5,379 bases of DNA from JBAXEO01 sp964541375 (GTDB lineage Bacteria; Actinomycetota; Coriobacteriia; Anaerosomatales; JAAXUF01): contig CAZIPT010000099.1 in NCBI GenBank assembly GCA_964541375.1, positions 1-5,379 on the forward strand, in the 5' to 3' direction. A program made the translations under genes and the position numbers. Positions 1-4,808 of this stretch are shown here, one piece after another. The notes beneath the pieces are model-generated. The model made no database searches. It was given only the letters and a program-made list of their open reading frames with translations, and was not told the origin of the DNA. Each line of letters starts with the position of its first letter. Positions within the stretch are counted from its first letter, which is position 1.

Positions 1-2
1 AT

Positions 3-1205
3 ACTTCGGTCGATGGCGGTGTGACTGCGCCACGAGGCTTTGTCGCAAGCGCCGTCGCGGCGGGTCTGAAGACGGGTGGGGGCCTGGATGTCGCGCTCGT
101 CGCCGCCGTTGACGGGCCCGTCCCCTCGGCCGCCCTGTTCACCACAAACAAGGTGGCCGCGGCGCCCGTGATCGTTTCTCGGCGACACATTGCAGGCGGT
201 GTTGCTCGGGCCGTCGTCATCAACGCCGGAAACGCCAACGCGTGCACCGGCTCCCAGGGCATCGTCGATGCCGAGACGACCGCAACCTCGGTCGCCGAGC
301 TGCTCGGCGCGGAGCCAAGCGAGATCGTCGTCGCATCCACCGGGGTCATCGGCGTGCCGCTGCCCGTGGGCGTCCTGCTTGCTGCGCTGCCGGCCGCAGC
401 GCAGGGCCTCTCGGCAGGTGGGGGCGCCCAAGCCGCCCGCGCGATCATGACCACCGATACCGTCGCCAAGGAGGCGGCCGTCTCGGTGCTCGTCGACGGG
501 CACACGTACACGGTTGGGGGCATGGCCAAGGGAAGTGGCATGATCGCTCCCAACATGGCCACGATGCTGGCGGTCATCACCACCGACGCGCCGCTCACCA
601 GCGCGGCCTGCGACGCCGCATTGCGTGCGGCAGTCGCTACCACCTTCAACCGGGTCACCGTCGACACCGACACGTCGACCAACGACATGGTCGTCCTGAT
701 GGCGTCCGGAGCCGCGGGTGGTGCGGCGATCGATGTGCCGAGCACCGCGTTGCCGAGCCTTTCGGCGGCTATTCACGATGTCTGTGAGTCGCTCGCGCGC
801 ATGATCGCGCGGGATGGCGAGGGCGCGACCAAGCTCATCACCGTCACGGTCCGCGGTGCCGCGAACGATGCGGACGCCGAACTCGCCGCGTTCGCCGTGG
901 CGGGCTCACCGCTGGTCAAGACCGCGGTCTTCGGCCGAGACGCCAACTGGGGCCGCGTTGCCATGGCCATCGGCAAGTCGGGCTGCGCGCTCGATCCCGA
1001 CGCCTTCGACATCACCTTCGCCGGCATCGAGGTCTGCCGAGAAGGCGCGGCTGTGCCCTTCGACGAGAGCGCCGCGCTTGAGGCCCTCAGCGCGGTCGAC
1101 GTCGGCATCGACGTGGACCTGCACCTCGGAGACGGGGCGGCGACCGTGTGGACCTGCGACCTGACCTACGACTATGTGCGCATCAACGGGGAGTACCGCT
1201 CGTGA
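3..1205 (+). CDS. argJ: Glutamate N-acetyltransferase / ornithine acetyltransferase ArgJ (5' partial)
   Basis: ArgJ moves the acetyl group from N-acetylornithine to glutamate, releasing ornithine and regenerating N-acetylglutamate in the cytoplasm. Some members also use acetyl-CoA (N-acetylglutamate synthase); the sequence does not tell which type this is. It is an Ntn-fold enzyme that cuts itself into two chains. Numbering from the GTG at 21, the cleavage motif KGSGMIAPNMATML gives Ala180|Thr181, so Thr181 (ACG at 561-563) is the nucleophile of the beta chain. Thr107-Gly108 in STGVIG fit the oxyanion hole. DTDTSTND (215-222), Glu267 in DGEGATK, VFGRDANWGR (303-312) and the C-terminal YVRINGEYRS (Asn389, Ser394) are family landmarks. 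The frame is open to the left edge and reads TSVDGG before VTAPRGF. GGVTAPxGF is a usual ArgJ beginning, and the GTG at 21 has no Shine-Dalgarno, so the true start probably lies upstream. About 400 aa is normal, so only a few residues are missing. Confidence 0.96.
   Translation, partial: TSVDGGVTAPRGFVASAVAAGLKTGGGLDVALVAAVDGPVPSAALFTTNKVAAAPVIVSRRHIAGGVARAVVINAGNANACTGSQGIVDAETTATSVAELLGAEPSEIVVASTGVIGVPLPVGVLLAALPAAAQGLSAGGGAQAARAIMTTDTVAKEAAVSVLVDGHTYTVGGMAKGSGMIAPNMATMLAVITTDAPLTSAACDAALRAAVATTFNRVTVDTDTSTNDMVVLMASGAAGGAAIDVPSTALPSLSAAIHDVCESLARMIARDGEGATKLITVTVRGAANDADAELAAFAVAGSPLVKTAVFGRDANWGRVAMAIGKSGCALDPDAFDITFAGIEVCREGAAVPFDESAALEALSAVDVGIDVDLHLGDGAATVWTCDLTYDYVRINGEYRS
1188..1204 (+). 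promoter_or_regulatory. Alternative ribosome binding site and GTG start for argB
   Basis: GGGGAG at 1188-1193 lies 8 nt before a GTG at 1202-1204 that is in frame with argB and overlaps the argJ stop codon by 4 nt (GTGA), a common coupling arrangement. It would add ten residues (VSGPHTEGRD) before the Met at 1232. I prefer the downstream ATG because it has a better site and gives a family-like N-terminus, but this one cannot be excluded. Confidence 0.35.
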
Positions 1206-1218
1206 GCGGCCCGCACAC

Positions 1219-1225
1219 GGAAGGA
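1219..1225 (+). promoter_or_regulatory. Ribosome binding site of argB
   Basis: GGAAGGA, 6 nt before the ATG at 1232, is a strong Shine-Dalgarno sequence at good spacing. The same GGAAGGA with the same 6-nt spacing precedes argG. It supports 1232 as the argB start rather than the GTG at 1202 or the GTG at 1148, which lies deep inside argJ. Confidence 0.8.
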
Positions 1226-1231
1226 CGCGAC

Positions 1232-2098
1232 ATGAAGGACCTGTTCCTCAAGGCGGCCACCCTCACCGAGGCGTTGCCCTACATCAAGCGCACCTCGGGC
1301 AAGACCGTCGTCATCAAGTACGGTGGTGCCGCTATGACCGACCCGGTGTTGCGCGAGCACGTCGCAAGCGACATCGCGCTCATGAAGCTCGTCGGCATCA
1401 ATCCGGTGATCGTCCATGGTGGCGGTCCGGAGATCACCTCGTACATGAACCGCCTCGGACTGAAGGTCGAGTTCTACAACGGCCTGCGAGTCACCACGGA
1501 AGAGGCGATGGAAGTCGTGAAGATGGTGCTTGTCGGCAAGGTGAACCCCGAGTTGGTAGCGGCGATCAACCACCACGGCCGGCTGGCAGTCGGCGTTTCC
1601 GGGGACGACGGCAACCTGGTGACGGCCACGCAACGTGACGAGCGCCTCGGCCGCGTCGGCGATGTGACCACCATCGACACCACCGTCATCGACAACCTTA
1701 TCGAGGACGGCTTCATTCCCGTCGTCGCGACCGTCGCAGCTGGCGACGACGGTGGCAGCTTCAACGTGAACGCCGATCTGGTCGCGGCGGAGCTTGCGAC
1801 AGCGCTCGGCGCCGAGAAGGTCATCTTCCTCACGGATGTCGACGGCCTCTACGCCGACTTCGCCGACAAGTCCTCGCTCATCAGCGTGCTGACGCCCGCC
1901 GAGGCCGAGGAGATGATCGTCGGCGACCTGCTTGAGGGCGGCATGGTGCCCAAGGTCGCCGCCTGCGTGCACGCCCTTCGCGGCGGAGTGAAGCGGGCCC
2001 ACATACTCAACGGCACCGTTCCTCACGCCCTACTGCTCGAGGTCTACACCGACGAGGGCGTCGGGACCATGATCACCGATCCTTCTGAAGGGGAGTAG
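1232..2098 (+). CDS. argB: Acetylglutamate kinase ArgB, probably arginine-inhibited
   Basis: ArgB phosphorylates N-acetylglutamate with ATP, the second step of arginine synthesis and usually the controlled one when ArgJ recycles acetyl groups. The 288-aa protein has the amino-acid kinase fold throughout. VVIKYGGAAM has Lys29 (the E. coli Lys8 equivalent), VHGGGPEI (61-68) is the glycine-rich substrate loop, and GVSGDDGNLVTA (121-132) follows. NVNADLVAAELA has Asp182 (the E. coli Asp162 equivalent). FLTDVDGLY (199-207) and GGMVPK with Lys241 (Lys217 equivalent) complete the active site. About 28 residues (MKDLFLKAATLTEALPYIK...) precede Lys29, matching the N-terminal helix of hexameric, arginine-sensitive kinases, which the insensitive E. 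coli enzyme lacks. The C-terminal HALLLEVYTDEGVGTMI (265-281) fits the arginine-site signature. ATG 1232 is chosen for its GGAAGGA site; GTG 1202 is possible. It lies between argJ and argD, with a 3-nt gap to argD. Confidence 0.97.
   Translation: MKDLFLKAATLTEALPYIKRTSGKTVVIKYGGAAMTDPVLREHVASDIALMKLVGINPVIVHGGGPEITSYMNRLGLKVEFYNGLRVTTEEAMEVVKMVLVGKVNPELVAAINHHGRLAVGVSGDDGNLVTATQRDERLGRVGDVTTIDTTVIDNLIEDGFIPVVATVAAGDDGGSFNVNADLVAAELATALGAEKVIFLTDVDGLYADFADKSSLISVLTPAEAEEMIVGDLLEGGMVPKVAACVHALRGGVKRAHILNGTVPHALLLEVYTDEGVGTMITDPSEGE
2088..2095 (+). promoter_or_regulatory. Ribosome binding site of argD inside the argB 3' end
   Basis: AAGGGGAG ends 6 nt before the ATG at 2102 and lies entirely within the last argB codons, before its TAG at 2096-2098. 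Ribosomes ending argB pass over the argD start, so the two genes are probably translationally coupled. Confidence 0.75.
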
Positions 2099-2101
2099 GC
2101 G

Positions 2102-3307
2102 ATGACACAGCGCTTCGACGCCGAGGTCGCACTGGATCGCGACGTGATCATGCAGACGTACGCCCGCAAGCCCGTGCTGTTCGTGCGGGGCGAGGGCATG
2201 CGCCTCTATGACGACGCCGGCCGAGAGTACCTCGATTTCGTGAGCGGTATCGGCGCCGTCAACCTCGGTCATGCTCACCCTGCTGTCACGGCGGCCGTCG
2301 CCGAGCAGTCCGCCAAGCTCGTCCACGTGAGCAACCTGTTCTATGTCGAGCACCGTGCCGAGTTGGCCAGAGACATCTCGGACCTTCTCGGCGGCGGATG
2401 GAAGATGTTCTTCGCGAATTCGGGTGCCGAGGCGACCGAGGGCGCGATCAAGCTCGCGCGCAGGTGGGCGGCCGCGCACAAGCCGGGCGCGTTCAAGGTC
2501 GTCACGCTCGAGCGCTCTTTTCACGGCCGCACGCTGGCAGCGCTCGCGGCGACCGGGCAGGCCTCGAAGCAAGACGCGTTCAAGCCGCTTCCCGTGGGCT
2601 TCGTGCACGTGCCGGCCAACGATGTCGCTGCGCTCGAAGCCGCTGTCGACGAGAGCGTTGCCGCTGTCATGATCGAGGTCGTGCAGGGTGAGGGCGGAGT
2701 GTGGCCGCTGACCGCCGAGTACCTCGACGCCGTGCGCCGCATCTGCGACGAATGCGGTGCTCTGCTGATCGCCGACGAAGTCCAGACCGGCTTCTTTCGC
2801 ACCGGTCCGGCCTTCGCGCACCAGGCGTTCGGCGTGATTCCCGATGTGGTGACCGTTGCCAAGGCGCTGGCCAACGGGCTGCCCGTCGGTGGCTTCCTCG
2901 CGCGCGGAGACGCTGCAGATGCGCTCCTGCCTGGAGACCACGGCTCGACATTCGGCGGTGGGCCGGTCGTTTGTGCTGCGGGCCGCGCTACAATCTCCCA
3001 GCTTGTGCGGGGCGACTTTGGCGCCCGGTCGCTGGCGTCGGGCGCGTACCTCCAGGAGCGGCTCAGGGAGCTGGCGCAAGACACGGGTCGCATCACGGAC
3101 GTACGCGGTGCCGGACTCATGGTCGGCGTGACCCTTTCGCGACCGGTGGCGGCCGAGGCCGCTGCCTTGGCGCTGGAGCGCGGAATCATTCTGAACAGCA
3201 TCGGGACCGATATATTGCGTTTTCTTCCGCCGCTCCTGTGCGGAAAGCCGGAGATTGATACACTTCTCATCACGCTATCCGACATTCTCAAGGGACTGGA
3301 CACCTGA
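2102..3307 (+). CDS. argD: Acetylornithine aminotransferase ArgD
   Basis: ArgD is a PLP-dependent class III (fold type I) aminotransferase. It converts N-acetylglutamate semialdehyde plus glutamate to N-acetylornithine and 2-oxoglutarate. ArgD enzymes of several bacteria also act on N-succinyl-diaminopimelate in lysine synthesis, which cannot be judged here. The 401-aa length is normal. Motifs in order are LDFVSGIGAVNLGHAHP (44-60), the phosphate-binding NSGAEATEGAIKLAR (106-120), SFHGRT (139-144), the Glu-rich EVVQGEGGV (192-200) and LLIADEVQTGFFRTG (221-235). Asp225 there pairs with the cofactor ring. TVAKALANG (251-259) carries the Schiff-base Lys254, and HGSTFGGG (280-287) contacts the second cofactor phosphate site. 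The C-terminus has RFLPPLL (373-379). The usual family forms are NSGAEANEAAIK and STFGGNP, so Thr112, Gly114 and Gly287 are variants. The start is 3 nt after argB, with a clear Shine-Dalgarno. argF begins 1 nt after its stop. The last 120 bp are clearly less GC-rich than the rest. Confidence 0.97.
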   Translation: MTQRFDAEVALDRDVIMQTYARKPVLFVRGEGMRLYDDAGREYLDFVSGIGAVNLGHAHPAVTAAVAEQSAKLVHVSNLFYVEHRAELARDISDLLGGGWKMFFANSGAEATEGAIKLARRWAAAHKPGAFKVVTLERSFHGRTLAALAATGQASKQDAFKPLPVGFVHVPANDVAALEAAVDESVAAVMIEVVQGEGGVWPLTAEYLDAVRRICDECGALLIADEVQTGFFRTGPAFAHQAFGVIPDVVTVAKALANGLPVGGFLARGDAADALLPGDHGSTFGGGPVVCAAGRATISQLVRGDFGARSLASGAYLQERLRELAQDTGRITDVRGAGLMVGVTLSRPVAAEAAALALERGIILNSIGTDILRFLPPLLCGKPEIDTLLITLSDILKGLDT

Positions 3308-3308
3308 C

Positions 3309-4244
3309 ATGGACAACGCTCTCAGGGGCAGGGATCTGCTCTCGCTCGGCGATCTTACGCCCGCGGAACTCCTCGGCCTGATCGACGTTGCCGAGGCGCA
3401 GAAGCGAGCGTGGGAACGTGGTGCACGTTCCGCTCCGCTTACGGGGAAGTCGATCGCGCTGATCTTCCAGAAGCCGTCCATGCGGACCCGCGTGTCCTTC
3501 GAGGTCGCCTGCTACCGGCTCGGCGCGCACCCGGTCGTCATGTCCGGCAACGACGGGGCCTTCTCACGCGGAGAGACCGTCTACGACACCACCAAGGTGC
3601 TCGAGCGGTACTGCGACGCCATCGTGATCCGAACCTTCGCCCAGTCGATGGTCGAGGAGATCGCCGAGTACGCTTCGGTGCCGGTCATCAACGCGCTTAC
3701 CGACGACCACCACCCGTGCCAAGGACTCGCCGACTTCCTCACGATCAAGGAGCATCTCGGCAGGCTGCAGGGGGTCAAGCTCGCGTACGTGGGCGACGGG
3801 AACAATATGGCCAACACCTACCTTCTCGGCGGCGCGCTGCTGGGAATGTCGGTGTCGATAGTCACCCCTCCCGGCTTCGAGACGGCCGCCGAAGTGGTCG
3901 AGCAGGCCTCGGCCATCGCCGAGCAGACCGGCGGGCGCATCTGCACCACCTGCGACGTCTCGGAGGCGGTGACCGGTGCCGATGTCGTCCTCACCGACAC
4001 GTGGGCGTCTATGGGGCAGGAAGACGAGCGTGACGCTCGCATCGCGACGTTCGAGCCCTACCGGGTCGACGCGGCGATGATGGCCGCGGCCGACCCGGGT
4101 GCCCTCTTCATGCACTGCCTCCCCGCGCACCTTGGCGAGGAGGTCGTCGACGAGGTAATCGACGCACCGTGCTCGGTCGTCTTCGATGAGGCTGAGAACC
4201 GCCTGCACGCCCAGAAGGCGCTGCTCTCGCTCGTGCTCGGCTAG
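3309..4244 (+). CDS. argF: Ornithine carbamoyltransferase ArgF (anabolic)
   Basis: ArgF joins carbamoyl phosphate to ornithine to give citrulline, acting as a cytoplasmic trimer. The 311-aa protein has both transcarbamylase domains. The N-terminal carbamoyl-phosphate site is FQKPSMRTRVSFEV (53-66, with Ser57, Arg59, Thr60, Arg61), and DDHHPCQGLADFLTI (132-146) holds HPCQ (135-138). The ornithine domain has GDGNNMANTYL (162-172), DTWASMGQE (230-238) with the SMG loop, FMHCLPAH (267-274) with Cys270, and ENRLHAQKALL with Arg298. SMRTR is a recognised variant of STRTR. The residue after HCLPAH is Leu275, where many family members have Arg. The ATG follows argD's stop by 1 nt. The nearest Shine-Dalgarno, AAGGGA at 3290-3295, is 13 nt away, longer than usual, so translation may lean on coupling to argD. 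An in-frame TTG at 3255 would add 18 non-conserved residues and is not favoured. Its place among argJ, argB, argD, argR and argG supports a biosynthetic rather than an arginine-deiminase role. Confidence 0.97.
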   Translation: MDNALRGRDLLSLGDLTPAELLGLIDVAEAQKRAWERGARSAPLTGKSIALIFQKPSMRTRVSFEVACYRLGAHPVVMSGNDGAFSRGETVYDTTKVLERYCDAIVIRTFAQSMVEEIAEYASVPVINALTDDHHPCQGLADFLTIKEHLGRLQGVKLAYVGDGNNMANTYLLGGALLGMSVSIVTPPGFETAAEVVEQASAIAEQTGGRICTTCDVSEAVTGADVVLTDTWASMGQEDERDARIATFEPYRVDAAMMAAADPGALFMHCLPAHLGEEVVDEVIDAPCSVVFDEAENRLHAQKALLSLVLG

Positions 4245-4267
4245 CTTCGACTCCGCGGACCCAGGGG

Positions 4268-4273
4268 GAAGAG
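4268..4273 (+). promoter_or_regulatory. Ribosome binding site of argR
   Basis: The purine run AGGGGGAAGAG spans 4263-4273 in the 37-nt argF-argR gap, and its GAAGAG end is 8 nt before the ATG at 4282. It decides the start: the longer frame opening at the ATG at 4186 lies inside argF and encodes a basic stretch unlike ArgR. The gap shows no terminator or promoter, so argR is probably read through from argF. Confidence 0.65.
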
Positions 4274-4281
4274 ACGCACAC

Positions 4282-4713
4282 ATGAGGAAGCGACTCGAAC
4301 GGCAGGACGCAATCAAGCGGATCGTGCGAAACGAGCGGGTGAAGACTCAGCGGGCATTGGTCGAGAACCTGCGGGCCGAGGGCTTCGTCTGCACGCAGGC
4401 GACGGTCTCCCGCGATATCACCGAGATGGGACTGAAGAAGCTGCCCGAAGGCGTCTACGTGCTTGCGGAGGACCTGCACCTGCAGCGTATGGTGTCCGAC
4501 CTCGTGCACGACGTGAAGCTCACCGAGAAGTTCGTGCTGGTCAAGGCGTCCGCCGGCACCGCTCCCGGTGTGGCCGCCGCGCTCGACGCCGCCGAGATCG
4601 ACGGGATCTTGGGCTCGGTCGCGGGCGACGACACGATCCTCGTGATCACCGTGAGCGAGAGGGACGCAGCGCTGCTCGTCGACACGCTCGACAAGTTCAG
4701 GGGCGTCAGCTAG
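4282..4713 (+). CDS. argR: Arginine repressor ArgR
   Basis: ArgR (AhrC family) is the arginine-dependent DNA-binding regulator that represses arg biosynthesis genes, normally as a hexamer (dimer of trimers) with L-arginine as co-repressor. The 143-aa protein is slightly shorter than the usual 150-155. Residues 1-60 form the winged helix-turn-helix, with the recognition segment TQATVSRDITEMGLKKLP (38-55) containing the hallmark Ser43-Arg44-Asp45. A linker of roughly 20 residues leads to the C-terminal oligomerisation and arginine-binding domain. GTAPGVAAALDAAEIDGILG (92-111) and the motif AGDDTILVI (114-122) mark that domain; the acidic pair Asp116-Asp117 corresponds to the arginine-contacting aspartates of E. 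coli ArgR. Nothing essential appears missing. The gene sits inside the operon it should control, so it is probably autoregulated, although no canonical ARG box is visible nearby. The 95-nt spacer after it contains an inverted repeat. Confidence 0.96.
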   Translation: MRKRLERQDAIKRIVRNERVKTQRALVENLRAEGFVCTQATVSRDITEMGLKKLPEGVYVLAEDLHLQRMVSDLVHDVKLTEKFVLVKASAGTAPGVAAALDAAEIDGILGSVAGDDTILVITVSERDAALLVDTLDKFRGVS

Positions 4714-4728
4714 CCGCTCGTTGGGCAG

Positions 4729-4747
4729 CAAGACCGCCTCGGTCTTG
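4729..4747 (+). repeat. Perfect 8-bp inverted repeat (hairpin) in the argR-argG spacer
   Basis: CAAGACCG (4729-4736) and CGGTCTTG (4740-4747) are exact reverse complements around the 3-nt centre CCT. As RNA this would be an 8-bp stem with a tight loop. No T-run follows it on either strand, since the + strand continues GAAACGC, so it does not look like an intrinsic terminator, and argG has to be transcribed past it if it belongs to the operon. It could be an mRNA processing or stability hairpin, part of a leader structure for argG, or a protein-binding palindrome. The repeat is directly visible; the function is unknown. Confidence 0.75.
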
Positions 4748-4761
4748 GAAACGCAAAGCAT

Positions 4762-4771
4762 GGCGGCCGCC
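4762..4771. repeat. 10-bp GC palindrome in the argR-argG spacer
   Basis: GGCGGCCGCC reads the same on both strands and lies 14 nt after the larger inverted repeat. Its right part, CCGC (4767-4770), can also pair with GCGG (4776-4779) around the loop CTGTT. GC palindromes of this size are not rare in such DNA, so its meaning is uncertain. Confidence 0.4.
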
Positions 4772-4795
4772 TGTTGCGGATCTGCCGTCTGACTC

Positions 4796-4802
4796 GGAAG
4801 GA
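4796..4802 (+). promoter_or_regulatory. Ribosome binding site of argG
   Basis: GGAAGGA, 6 nt before the ATG at 4809, is identical in sequence and spacing to the argB site. It fixes the argG start, which also gives the canonical ArgG N-terminus. Confidence 0.8.
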
Positions 4803-4808
4803 CGATTC

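Noticed and set aside
1172..2026. 284-codon minus-strand frame opposite argB
   Set aside because: Same pattern: compositional shadow of a clearly real gene, with no domain recognised.
2971..2994. Promoter-like TTGTGC and TACAAT inside argD
   Set aside because: The spacing is only 12 nt, and the hexamers fall in conserved coding sequence.
2030..3079. 349-codon open frame on the minus strand opposite argD
   Set aside because: Its product is rich in Arg, His and Gly with no recognisable motif, and it lies fully opposite a gene with intact catalytic motifs. Long antisense frames are expected from high-GC codon bias.
3183..3191. GAATCATTC as an ARG box
   Set aside because: The half-sites are 1 nt apart instead of the roughly 4 nt of TGAAT-N4-ATTCA boxes, and it lies inside argD coding sequence.
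3255..3308. In-frame upstream TTG start for argF
   Set aside because: It would add 18 residues not seen in ornithine carbamoyltransferases and overlap argD by 53 nt; ATG 3309 gives the normal length and N-terminus.
4186..4281. Longer argR start at ATG 4186
   Set aside because: The extension lies inside argF in another frame and is unlike ArgR; ATG 4282 has a Shine-Dalgarno and fits the family.
3564..4316. 250-codon minus-strand frame opposite argF and the argR start
   Set aside because: Shadow of argF by codon bias; no family motif, and no evidence of its own start signal.
4729..4760. Intrinsic terminator after argR
   Set aside because: The hairpin is good but no T-run follows it on either strand, and argG continues the pathway downstream.
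4108..4761. 217-codon minus-strand frame covering argR and the spacer
   Set aside because: It runs opposite argR and its C-terminal part is a low-complexity Arg/Ala/Ser-rich tail; no motif.
4721..4767. Sigma-70 promoter for argG in the spacer (TTGGGC or TTGGAA as -35)
   Set aside because: No -10-like hexamer lies 16-18 nt downstream of either; the spacer is GC-rich.
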